Shown here: one piece after another, positions 34,978 to 43,222 of the stretch
Layout: each line of letters starts with the position of its first letter
Position numbering within the stretch: position 1 is the first letter of the stretch
Assembly: GCF_048270095.1 (NCBI RefSeq)
Contig: NZ_JBLWTL010000004.1
Coordinates: 1-64,000, forward strand
Source of the DNA: Maricaulis sp048270095
GTDB lineage: Bacteria; Pseudomonadota; Alphaproteobacteria; Caulobacterales; Maricaulaceae
Direction: 5' to 3'
Length of the DNA stretch: 64,000 bases
The notes under the pieces: generated by a model
Databases searched by the model: none
What the model was told of the DNA's origin: nothing
What the model saw: the letters and a program-made list of their open reading frames with translations, nothing else
Program-made: the position numbers and the translations under genes

Positions 34978-35923
34978 GCTGGACCTCCATGCCATTGCCA
35001 TGGGCCGGGTGCAGCCAGCCATGACGATCCGGGGTCTCCCCCGAAAACAGGCCGAAGAAGCGTTTCTGCATCAGCTCGGCGATCGGGCCGCGGCCCTCGC
35101 AGCGCACGACATGACCATCGACCGAACGCACCGGGGTGATTTCCGCGGCAGTGCCGGTGAAGAAAATCTCGTCGGCAACATAGAGGCTTTCGCGCGACAG
35201 GGTCTGTTCGCGCACATCATAGCCTTCGGCCTCGGCCAGCTTGATCACCGCATCGCGCGTCAGGCCCGACAGGATGGAGGCCGAGGTTGGCGGCGTCCGG
35301 ATAATGCCGTCCGAGACGACAAAGATATTCTCACCGGCGCCTTCGGAGACCAGCCCATTGACGTCGAGGCCGATGCCCTCATCAAAGCCGCGCGAATGCG
35401 CCTCGTGGCTGATCAGCACCGAGGAGAGATAATTGCCGCCGGCCTTGGCGCCGGTCGGGATGGTGTTCGGCGCCGGGCGGTTCCAGCTCGATATGCAGCA
35501 ATTCACGCCCTGGGTGAGGGCTTCCTCGCCGAGATAGGCGCCCCAGGGGAAGGCGGCAATGCAGACCTCGATCTTGGTATCCTTGCCGGGCAGAACGCCG
35601 ATCCCGCCATATCCGAAGAAGGCGACGGGCCGGATATAGGCGTCCTTCAGCCGGTTGCAGCGGATGACTTGCTTGCAGGCCTCTTCGAGCTCGGCCTCGG
35701 TATAGGGCAGCGGCATGTGGTAGACGCGCGCTGAATCAAACAGACGCCGGACATGTTCCTTCAGCCGGAAAATCTGCGGGCCGTTCGGCGTGTCGTAACA
35801 ACGGATGCCCTCGAACACCGAGGTGCCGTAGTGCAGGGCATGGCTGAGCACATGCGTCTGGGCATCGTGCCAGTCGACCAGCTCGCCATTGCGCCAGATG
35901 AAATCGGTTTCCTGAATTGCCAT
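34967..35923 (-). CDS. ilvE: Branched-chain amino acid aminotransferase
   Basis: A 318-residue class IV aminotransferase (PLP), with FIWRNGELVDWHDAQTHVLSHALHYGTSVFEGIR, the PLP-lysine region TGAKAGGNYLSS and the signature EAHSRGFDEGIGLDVNGLVSEGAGENIF. It performs the last, reversible step to valine, isoleucine and leucine. AGGAGA lies 7 bases before the ATG. Located between leuA and leuC. Confidence 0.96.
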   Translation of the reverse strand: MAIQETDFIWRNGELVDWHDAQTHVLSHALHYGTSVFEGIRCYDTPNGPQIFRLKEHVRRLFDSARVYHMPLPYTEAELEEACKQVIRCNRLKDAYIRPVAFFGYGGIGVLPGKDTKIEVCIAAFPWGAYLGEEALTQGVNCCISSWNRPAPNTIPTGAKAGGNYLSSVLISHEAHSRGFDEGIGLDVNGLVSEGAGENIFVVSDGIIRTPPTSASILSGLTRDAVIKLAEAEGYDVREQTLSRESLYVADEIFFTGTAAEITPVRSVDGHVVRCEGRGPIAELMQKRFFGLFSGETPDRHGWLHPAHGNGMEVQHVA

Positions 35924-35937
35924 GATATGTCTCCTGG

Positions 35938-37524
35938 TCAGACGGCGATTGCCGGTTGGGGATGGGCTTCGCCGGTCGTGTCAAAGGCTTGACCCCGGTC
36001 GAGGGTAAACAAGAAGGCGTCGATCGCTGCGGTGACCACATCCGGGCCGCGGGCGCGGCCAGAGACGTGTTTGCCGTTGAGATCGAGCCGGATTTCGGCG
36101 ACGAAGTCGCGGCCGGCCGGCGAATTCACCAGCCGGGTTTCCAGGCCGATTACTGTGGCCGTCGTGCCGGTAATGCGCTGGACGGCGGCAAAGGCCGAGG
36201 CCATCGGTCCGTCGCCGGACGCAATGTCAGAGACGCGGCCGCGTTCGGGATGGTCCAGCTCCACGCGCGCGAATTGCTGCGGTTTCGGCCCCGTTGTCGT
36301 GCGCAATTCAGTGCGCAACACCGTCCATTGGCAGCCGCTCTGGGAGCGATGCTCCATCAGCGCCACCAGATCGGCATCGGTCGCCTCGCCGTGTTCGTCG
36401 GCATAGGCCTTGAACGCCAGGAAGGTGGCGTTCAGCGTGTCCGGATCAGGCTGATAGCCCAGTTGCGACAGGCGCTGGGTCAGGGCGTGCTTGCCCGAAT
36501 GCTTGCCCAGAACCAGTGCACTGCCCGGTGATCCGACGCTTTCGGGCGTCATGATCTCATAGGTCCGCCTGTCGGACAGCATGCCGTGCTGGTGAATACC
36601 AGCCTCATGGGAAAAGGCGTTCTTGCCGACAATCGCCTTGTTCGGTGACAGCGCCGCACCGGTCACCCGGGTCAGCTTCTGGCTCGCCGGCCACAAACCG
36701 GTCGTGTCCAGATGCGTGTCGACACCGAAGATATCGGCACGCACGCGCAAAGCCATCACGACTTCCTCGAGCGAACAATTGCCAGCTCGCTCGCCGATCC
36801 CGTTGATCGCACATTCGATCTGGCGCGCGCCGCCCTGGACGGCAGCAAGGCTGTTGGCGACGGCCAGGCCGAGATCATTATGGCAATGCGCCGAGAAAAT
36901 GACGTGCTCGGGGCGTTCCACCTTTTCGACCAGGCTGGCAAACAGGGCCCGGATCTCGCCCGGCTCGCTGACGCCGACCGTGTCGGGGACGTTGAGAACA
37001 TCGGCACCGAAGGCGGCGGCGCAGCTCATCGCCTCGATCAGGAAATCGGGCTCGGTGCGCAGGGCATCCTCGGCGGAAAACTCAATCTCGTCAAAGCGGC
37101 CGCGCGCGTGCAACAGCGCCTTTTCGATCGCCCGCAAGACCTCCAACCGCGACATTTTCAGCTTGGCCTCGCGGTGGATCGGGCTGGTGGCGAGGAAGAC
37201 ATGCAGGCGTTTGCGCCGTGCCGGTTCCAATGCCCGCGCCGCCGCATCGACATCAGCTTCACCGGCCCGGGCCAGCGAACAGATGGTCGGCCCTGTGATC
37301 TCCGATGCGATCAGGCGGATGGCCTCGCTATCACCTGGTGAGGCGGCGGCAAAACCGGCTTCGATCGTGTCGACGCGGACGCGCTCCAGCATGCGAGCGA
37401 CCTCAAGCTTTTCCGATGGCGACATCGAGAAGCCGGGGGCCTGTTCGCCGTCCCGCAGCGTGGTGTCGAAGATATGGACACGATCCTGCGCCTTGGGCGC
37501 GCGCATCATGGTTGGCTTGGACAT
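35938..37524 (-). CDS. leuA: 2-isopropylmalate synthase
   Basis: A 528-residue DRE-TIM enzyme committing 2-oxoisovalerate to leucine. Motifs: FDTTLRDGEQAPGFSM, SAHCHNDLGLAVANSLAAV, GIGERAGNCSLEEVVMAL, plus the C-terminal LeuA allosteric domain (about 400-525) that mediates leucine feedback. The start at 37524 has GGAGGG 6 bases upstream; the ATG at 37536 overlaps that ribosome site. It overlaps the small AHAS subunit gene by 19 bases. Confidence 0.96.
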   Translation of the reverse strand: MSKPTMMRAPKAQDRVHIFDTTLRDGEQAPGFSMSPSEKLEVARMLERVRVDTIEAGFAAASPGDSEAIRLIASEITGPTICSLARAGEADVDAAARALEPARRKRLHVFLATSPIHREAKLKMSRLEVLRAIEKALLHARGRFDEIEFSAEDALRTEPDFLIEAMSCAAAFGADVLNVPDTVGVSEPGEIRALFASLVEKVERPEHVIFSAHCHNDLGLAVANSLAAVQGGARQIECAINGIGERAGNCSLEEVVMALRVRADIFGVDTHLDTTGLWPASQKLTRVTGAALSPNKAIVGKNAFSHEAGIHQHGMLSDRRTYEIMTPESVGSPGSALVLGKHSGKHALTQRLSQLGYQPDPDTLNATFLAFKAYADEHGEATDADLVALMEHRSQSGCQWTVLRTELRTTTGPKPQQFARVELDHPERGRVSDIASGDGPMASAFAAVQRITGTTATVIGLETRLVNSPAGRDFVAEIRLDLNGKHVSGRARGPDVVTAAIDAFLFTLDRGQAFDTTGEAHPQPAIAV

Positions 37525-37829
37525 TGAGCCCTCCATTCGCTTGCATTCGCGGGCGCCAGTCCGGCGGCGAAGTCCACCGTCTCGGCGGCGGTGGTGCGGG
37601 AAACGGCATGGACGTCGAACAGGCGTTCGATCTGGCGCGTCAGCACGTCGATCTGCCGCGCACCGCCGCGGGCGGCGACATCGACCGTGACCCGGGCGCT
37701 GCCATTGCTCGGCGCCGACATGGCCATCGACGAAATGACGAAGCCACGGCGCTCGATCAGTCCGATGAGCCGCACGAGCGCACCTTCGGTCTCGAAGATT
37801 TCGATGTTCAGGGTATTGCTCATGGTCAA
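37506..37829 (-). CDS. ilvM: Acetolactate synthase small subunit, IlvM-type
   Basis: A 107-residue single-ACT-domain protein. LIERRGFVISSMAMS and the VDVAARGGARQIDVLTRQIERLFDV region resemble the E. coli IlvM small subunit, not the longer two-domain IlvN/IlvH proteins usual in alphaproteobacteria. The C-terminal 20 residues are unconserved in appearance. Its ATG overlaps the large-subunit stop by four bases. AHAS II-type holoenzymes are generally insensitive to valine. Confidence 0.85.
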   Translation of the reverse strand: MTMSNTLNIEIFETEGALVRLIGLIERRGFVISSMAMSAPSNGSARVTVDVAARGGARQIDVLTRQIERLFDVHAVSRTTAAETVDFAAGLAPANASEWRAQCPSQP

Positions 37830-39532
37830 TTCTCCATCATGTCAGCATTGGATGCGCCGGGCGGCACGAGCGGCCAGACGTTTTCGCGGGGATCGATCAG
37901 GACGTGCGCGAGGATCGGGCCGCGTGACCGCAACAGGCGGTCGATCGCGCCGGGCACTTCATCGCGCGAATGCACGGTGAAGGATTCGACCCCGAAGGCG
38001 CGGGCGACTTCAGCGAAATCGGGATTGTCATAGAGGTCGATCTCCGAGAAATTCTGCTCGAAGAAATATTCCTGCCACTGCCGGACCAGGCCCAGCGTGC
38101 CGTTGTCGAGCAGCAGGATCTTGATCGGCACGCCATAGCGGCGCGCCGTCGCCAATTCCTGGATATTCATCATGATCGAGCCATCGCCGGTAATGGTGAC
38201 GACCTTCATGTCGGGCCGTTCCATGGCCGCGCCGATCCCGGCCGGCAGGCCATAGCCCATCGCGCCCAGTCCGGCGCTGGTGAGATGGCTGGAGGGCTGC
38301 GCAAAACGGCAATGCTGCGCCACCCACATCTGGTGCTGGCCGACATCACAAGCGGCAATGAAGTCATCGCCGGCCGCTTCGGATAATTGCTTCAACAGGG
38401 CCGGGGCGAAAATGCCTGACCCGGGGGCGTCATAATCGAAGGCGAAGGCGGCCAGCCGCTCGACGCAGGTCTCGCGCCAATCCTCGATCTCCAGATAACC
38501 CGGATCCAGACGCGTCAAGGCGTCGGCGATATCGCAATTCAGGGCGACATCGGCCCAGCGCAGCTTGCCGATCTCGGCCGGATCACCATCGATATGGATG
38601 ATGCGGGCATCGGGCGCGAAAGTATCCGGCTTGCCCGTCGCGCGGTCGTCGAAACGGGCGCCGACGCACAGCAGGAGATCGCTCTCATTGACCGCCATAT
38701 TGGCTGTCCGGGTGCCGTGCATGCCCAGCATGCCCAGGAAATTCACCGCATCGGGGTGTGGTGTGCCCAGCCCTTTCAGGGTCGCGACCGCGGGAATGCC
38801 GGTACGGGCCATGAAATCGCGCAGGGGCTCAATTGCTCCGCCCAGTCCGACGCCGCCGCCGATATACAGGACCGGACGTTTGGCCTGGGTCAGCAAAGCC
38901 GTTGCCGCGTCCAGTCGGGGGGAGGAGGCGAGCAACGGCTTTGCTGCAGGGCGAGGCGCGCCGGGGGACGGCGGGACTGCCTCGGCCTGTAACACGTCCT
39001 TGGGCAAGTCGATCAGAACCGGGCCGGGGCGGCCTTCTTCGGCGATACGAAAGGCTTCCTCGATCAATTCGGGGATCCGGTTGGCGTCACGGATGATGAT
39101 TGAATGCTTCACCACTGGCAGCGTCATGCCGAAGACATCGACTTCCTGGAAGGCATCCGTCCCCATCAGGCCGGACGGGACTTGTCCGGTCAGAATGACC
39201 ATCGGAACGGAATCCATATAGGCGTTGGCGATACCGGTCAGGAGATTGGTGGCGCCCGGTCCTGATGTGGCCAGGCAGACGCCGGCCTTGCCCGTGATGC
39301 GAGCCTGGGCGTCGGCGGCAAAGGCTGCGGCCTGTTCGTGGCGCACCAGAACATGTTGCAGGCTGGAGCCTGTGAGCGCGTCATAGACGGGCATGATCGC
39401 GCCGCCCGGATAACCGAAAATCCGGGTCACGCCGAGTTTCTCCAGCGTCCGCACCACCAGGTGCGCCCCCGTATTGCGGGCACGTGCCTGGGGGGCGGTC
39501 TCGGTCTTGGGCAGGGTAGACAGCATGGTCAT
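37826..39532 (-). CDS. ilvG: Acetolactate synthase large subunit
   Basis: A 568-residue TPP enzyme: HLVVRTLEKLGVTRIFGYPGGAIMPVYDAL at the start, catalytic Glu in LVRHEQAAAFAADAQARITGK, and the TPP/Mg motif GDGSIMMNIQELATARRYG...LLLDN. It condenses pyruvate (or pyruvate plus 2-oxobutyrate). Because it is paired with an IlvM-type partner, I use ilvG; ilvB or ilvI would be the alternative name. The ATG at 39532 or 39526 is the likely start; the longer frame overlaps ilvC. Confidence 0.94.
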   Translation of the reverse strand: MTMLSTLPKTETAPQARARNTGAHLVVRTLEKLGVTRIFGYPGGAIMPVYDALTGSSLQHVLVRHEQAAAFAADAQARITGKAGVCLATSGPGATNLLTGIANAYMDSVPMVILTGQVPSGLMGTDAFQEVDVFGMTLPVVKHSIIIRDANRIPELIEEAFRIAEEGRPGPVLIDLPKDVLQAEAVPPSPGAPRPAAKPLLASSPRLDAATALLTQAKRPVLYIGGGVGLGGAIEPLRDFMARTGIPAVATLKGLGTPHPDAVNFLGMLGMHGTRTANMAVNESDLLLCVGARFDDRATGKPDTFAPDARIIHIDGDPAEIGKLRWADVALNCDIADALTRLDPGYLEIEDWRETCVERLAAFAFDYDAPGSGIFAPALLKQLSEAAGDDFIAACDVGQHQMWVAQHCRFAQPSSHLTSAGLGAMGYGLPAGIGAAMERPDMKVVTITGDGSIMMNIQELATARRYGVPIKILLLDNGTLGLVRQWQEYFFEQNFSEIDLYDNPDFAEVARAFGVESFTVHSRDEVPGAIDRLLRSRGPILAHVLIDPRENVWPLVPPGASNADMMEN

Positions 39533-39554
39533 AATCAGGTCCAGACAGGGGTGT

Positions 39555-40574
39555 TCAGGTATTGGAGCCGGCTTGCAGCCACGGCATTTCTGCGCGCAGC
39601 GCCGCACCGGTTTTTTCGATCGGGTGCTCGAGATCCTTGCGCAGCAGGGCGTTGTATTGCGGCTTGCCGGCCTGGTTCTCCATGATCCAGTCGCGGGCGA
39701 ATGTGCCGTCCTGGATGTCGGTGAGAACCTCCTTCATCCGCGCCTTGGTCTCGGCATTGATGACGCGTGGACCCGAGCGCAGATCGCCATAGATCGCGGT
39801 TTCCGAGATGAATTCATGCATCTTGGCGAGCCCGCCCTCGTACAGCAGGTCCACGATCAGCTTGAGCTCGTGCATGCATTCGAAATAGGCGACTTCCGGC
39901 TGGTAGCCGGCTTCGGTCAGCGTCTCATAGCCGGCCAGAACCAGCTCGGTCGCACCGCCGCACAGCACGGCCTGTTCGCCGAACAGATCGGTTTCGGTTT
40001 CTTCGGCGAAGCTGGTTTCGATCACGCCGGCGGTCGAACCACCGATACAGGCGGTATAGCTCAGTGCGCGGTCGCGAGCGGTGCCGGTGGCGTCCTGGTG
40101 GATCGCAAACAGGCAGGGCACGCCGCGGCCGCGTTCGAATTCGCGGCGCACCAGATCCCCGGGACCCTTGGGGGCGACGAGGATGATATCGACCCCCTCC
40201 GGTGCTTGGATGCGACCGTAATGCACGGTGAAACCATGCGCGAACAAGACAGCATCACCGGTGCTGATATTCGGGGCGATTTCGTCGCGGAAGATGGCTT
40301 CATGCGTCATGTCAGGTGTCAGAATGGCAATCAGCGAGGCTTCCCTGGCGGCTTCGGCGATCGGTGCGGTGCGCAGGCCGTCAGCCTTGGCGCGGATATC
40401 GCCCTTGCCGCCTGGACGCACGCCGACGACCACATCGCAACCGCTATCCTTCATGTTCAGCGCATGGGCGCGGCCCTGGCTGCCATAGCCGATCACGGCG
40501 ACCGGCTTGGCCTTGAAAGCGGCCGTGTCGATCTCGAACGCCATGCGGCGCGTAGGGGTTTGTGGCGTGGTCAT
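39555..40574 (-). CDS. ilvC: Ketol-acid reductoisomerase (class I)
   Basis: A 339-residue NAD(P)H-dependent enzyme with AVIGYGSQGRAHALNMKDSG and the C-terminal knotted domain (LFGEQAVLCGGATELVLAGYETLTEAGY; EFISETAIYGDL). The ATG at 40574 follows AGGAGA by 8 bases and overlaps the ilvD stop (ATGA). A 60-codon upstream extension of the open frame lies inside ilvD and is rejected. Confidence 0.97.
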   Translation of the reverse strand: MTTPQTPTRRMAFEIDTAAFKAKPVAVIGYGSQGRAHALNMKDSGCDVVVGVRPGGKGDIRAKADGLRTAPIAEAAREASLIAILTPDMTHEAIFRDEIAPNISTGDAVLFAHGFTVHYGRIQAPEGVDIILVAPKGPGDLVRREFERGRGVPCLFAIHQDATGTARDRALSYTACIGGSTAGVIETSFAEETETDLFGEQAVLCGGATELVLAGYETLTEAGYQPEVAYFECMHELKLIVDLLYEGGLAKMHEFISETAIYGDLRSGPRVINAETKARMKEVLTDIQDGTFARDWIMENQAGKPQYNALLRKDLEHPIEKTGAALRAEMPWLQAGSNT

Positions 40575-42289
40575 GCGAAAGTCTCCTGGGTGGTCTCGGA
40601 CTGTTGAAAAGACGGTGTGGTGGTGGGTTGGATCGTCACGGCTCCCTGGGAGGCCGATGAAACGAGGCGGGAATATTTGGTGAAGACACCACCCATCGGA
40701 TTGGGCAGGGGCGGGGTCCAGCTTTGGCGGCGGGCGTCCAGATCGGCATCGCAATCGATGCGGCGGGCGGCGACATCGATGCGGATGGTGTCGCCCTCAT
40801 GGATCAGGCCGATCGCGCCGCCCTCGACGCTCTCGGGGCTGACATGGCCAATCACGAAACCCTTGGAGGCACCGGAAAACCGGCCATCGGTGATCAGGGC
40901 GACATGCTCGCTCAGGCCTTGTCCGACCAGGGCGCCGGTAATGCCGAGCATTTCGCGCATGCCGGGACCGCCGCGCGGACCCTCATTGCGGATGATGATG
41001 ACATCGCCGCGAGCGATACGGTTATCTTCGACGGCGGCGAAGGCATCCTCCTCCCGTTCGAATACGCGGGCCGGGCCCTCGAATTGTGTGTGGGAGTGGC
41101 CGGACAGTTTCAGCACCGAGCCCTGGGTCGCCAGGTCGCCGTAGAGAATGCGGAAACCACCATCGGGTTTGACGGGATCAGCGACGGTGCGAACGACCCG
41201 CTGGCCGGGCGATTCAACCGCGCTGGCGAATTCTTCGAACAGGGTTTTGCCGGTCACGGTCGGCGCATCGGTCAGACGGCCGCCTTCCATCAGGCGTTGG
41301 CCGAACAGCCGCGTGCCGCCAGCCAGGAAGAGATGATGCGCCAGAAAGCGCCCGCCCGGCTTCAGATCGGTGATGACCGGCGCGGTCGCGGAGACCTCGT
41401 CGAATACATCGATCGAAAAGGGCACGCCGGCTTCCGCCGCGATCGCGGCCAGATGCAGGATGGCATTGGTCGAGCCGCCACTGGCCGACGCTGCGATGGC
41501 ACCATTGCGCAGCGAGGTCTCGGTGATGAATGTGCGAGGCCGCGTGCCCGATTTGACCAGATCAACGACGAGCTGGCCGCAGCGTGCGGCCGCTTCAGCC
41601 TTGTCGGGGTGAGGCGCGGGAATATCATTGGCACCCATCGGCGACAGGCCCATGATTGACAGGATCATCGCCATCGTATTGGCGGTGAACTGGCCGCCGC
41701 AGGCACCTGCACCGGGACAGGCGGACTTCTCGACCTCGGCCAGGCCGGCATCGTCCAGCGTGCCACAGGCATGGGCGCCGACCGCTTCGAACACATCCTG
41801 GATCGACAAATCCTTGTCGCCTTGCCGGCCCGGCATGATCGTGCCGCCATAGAGAATACAGCCGGGGATATCCATCCGCGCCAACGCCATGGCTGCGGCT
41901 GGAATGGTCTTGTCGCAGCCAACCAGCACGACCAGCCCGTCCAGCGAGTGGCCGCGAACCGCCAGTTCGATGGAGTCGGCGATCACTTCACGCGAGATCA
42001 GCGAGGCGCGCATGCCTTGCGTGCCCATCGAAATCCCGTCGGACACGACGATGGTGTTGAAGTCGACCGGCACACCGCCAGCCTCACGGATCGCCTCGCG
42101 AACCGGCCCGGCCAGATCGGCCAGGTGCATATTGCAGGGCGTCACCGTGGTCCAGGTATTGACCACCGCGATCATTGGCTTGTCGAAATCTGCATCCGAC
42201 ATGCCGGTCGCGCGCAACATGGCGCGAGCCGGAGCGCGCGCGGCGCCGAGCGTGATGGTGTCTGAAGTCTTTGGTCGTTCGGTCGACAT
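40571..42289 (-). CDS. ilvD: Dihydroxy-acid dehydratase
   Basis: A 572-residue iron-sulfur dehydratase that makes the 2-oxo acids of valine and isoleucine. Cluster and active-site motifs: TPCNMHL, VVLVGCDKTIPAAAMALAR and SACPGAGACGGQFTANTMAM. It is the first structural gene of the ilv-leu operon, just downstream of the attenuator. The ATG at 42289 is preferred to the GTG at 42313, which abuts the terminator stem. Confidence 0.97.
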   Translation of the reverse strand: MSTERPKTSDTITLGAARAPARAMLRATGMSDADFDKPMIAVVNTWTTVTPCNMHLADLAGPVREAIREAGGVPVDFNTIVVSDGISMGTQGMRASLISREVIADSIELAVRGHSLDGLVVLVGCDKTIPAAAMALARMDIPGCILYGGTIMPGRQGDKDLSIQDVFEAVGAHACGTLDDAGLAEVEKSACPGAGACGGQFTANTMAMILSIMGLSPMGANDIPAPHPDKAEAAARCGQLVVDLVKSGTRPRTFITETSLRNGAIAASASGGSTNAILHLAAIAAEAGVPFSIDVFDEVSATAPVITDLKPGGRFLAHHLFLAGGTRLFGQRLMEGGRLTDAPTVTGKTLFEEFASAVESPGQRVVRTVADPVKPDGGFRILYGDLATQGSVLKLSGHSHTQFEGPARVFEREEDAFAAVEDNRIARGDVIIIRNEGPRGGPGMREMLGITGALVGQGLSEHVALITDGRFSGASKGFVIGHVSPESVEGGAIGLIHEGDTIRIDVAARRIDCDADLDARRQSWTPPLPNPMGGVFTKYSRLVSSASQGAVTIQPTTTPSFQQSETTQETFA

Positions 42290-42314
42290 CGGAATTTCCC
42301 GTGTGACAGACACG

Positions 42315-42350
42315 AAAAACCCCGCTCCGGGTTCCGGGAGCGGGGTTTTT
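42315..42350 (-). terminator. Transcription attenuator of the ilv-leu operon
   Basis: A 14-base-pair stem (AAAAACCCCGCTCC / GGAGCGGGGTTTTT) with a short loop, ending in a T-run on the minus strand, 26 bases before the ilvD ATG and 24 bases after the leader peptide stop. A nine-base antiterminator segment (42394-42402) within the leader peptide codons is perfectly complementary to the 5' arm of this stem (42335-42343). Confidence 0.85.
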
Positions 42351-42373
42351 CATGTCTGCCGAGTTTGCGTTTG

Positions 42374-42514
42374 CTAACTGGCAGGCGCGGAAACCGCTCC
42401 CGTTATGGAGGTAAGAATAAGTACAAGTACGAGGAGGAGTGCGCTGGCGAGCACCCGCGCGTCCGGCAGGACGGCGGCCGATGAAATCGGCTGATGGGTG
42501 ACGTTGTTACGCAT
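42374..42514 (-). CDS. ilvL: ilv-leu leader peptide
   Basis: A 46-codon open frame (MRNNVTHQPISSAAVLPDA...) whose second half reads ALLLVLVLILTSITGAV, a run of the amino acids the operon makes, then SAPAS and TAG. It is equivalent in layout to enteric IlvL. The control codons lie directly before the antiterminator segment. Scarce charged tRNA-Leu, -Val or -Ile should stall the ribosome and allow read-through into ilvD. AAGGAA lies 12 bases before the ATG. Confidence 0.82.
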   Translation of the reverse strand: MRNNVTHQPISSAAVLPDARVLASALLLVLVLILTSITGAVSAPAS

Positions 42515-43222
42515 GACGCGGGCAGTTCCTTACTTGTGTTGCAGTGCAAGGTGGCGCGATGTTTCCGCTATGGCAAGCGCAAATGTGCATAAAATGTGTG
42601 CCCGATCTCAGTCCGGCGTTCTGCGCCGCAATAATTTGCCTGGTTTTGGGCGATGATGGTTTTGGTATCGGGCGTATAGTGGCGCCATATCCTGCTACAA
42701 AAGCAGGCAGGCCTGCCCGTTTTCGGGCGCTTGTTGGGCGCTGTCAGTGAATCTTCAGAATCAGCTTGATCTTCTTTTGTGCGACTGCAGCAATTTCCGG
42801 GCGGCATCCTTTTTGTCGCGACTCTGTGGATTGAACTGCTGGCGGCGGCCGACGCCAGTCCTTTCCTGATTTGCAGAAGATTTTTGCTTGTTTTCGCCCT
42901 TAGGCATCATTCGTTGGTGGCAATGTGGCGTTTCGCTGTTGTTCGCAGAAAAATGTTGCACCGCAATATTTCCTGTTCTAGCCTGTCGATATCAAGAGGT
43001 GCATCAACGCACCCGACCACAGATCGCACACATGGGATCCGTCGCTGCCACCCGGCAGTGCGGATCATGGGTAGATGTCTGGCGAACGCCAGGGCCGGGC
43101 CTGCAAGGGCCCAGACGACCCGAGATCCAAGAGAAATTTTTGTTCTGCCATGGGGCAGGCCGATCAGGGGCGTGAATCCGTCACGCCGATCGGGAATTTC
43201 AGACCTGGACAGGGGGATCGCC
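42515..43222. other. Gene-free spacer between ilv-leu leader and amtB
   Basis: About 700 bases without a recognisable gene. It must contain the ilv-leu promoter (left part) and the amtB promoter (right part). A perfect 12-base palindrome GGCAGGCCTGCC (42706-42717), a GCCCG-TTTT-CGGGC hairpin just after it, and CTGGCG/CGCCAG arms (about 42838-42857) are visible. I could not define a sigma-54 site with the correct GG-N10-GC spacing. Confidence 0.5.

Noticed and set aside
40575..40754. 60-codon N-terminal extension of ilvC
   Set aside because: Lies inside ilvD, is unconserved in character, and the ATG at 40574 has an ideal AGGAGA.
42290..42313. GTG start for ilvD at 42313
   Set aside because: It abuts the attenuator stem and lacks a ribosome site; ATG 42289 gives the normal N-terminus.
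42544..43222. Open frames and possible sigma-54 promoter before amtB
   Set aside because: The frames lack family motifs or ribosome sites, and the GG and GC elements of candidate -24/-12 sites have the wrong spacing.
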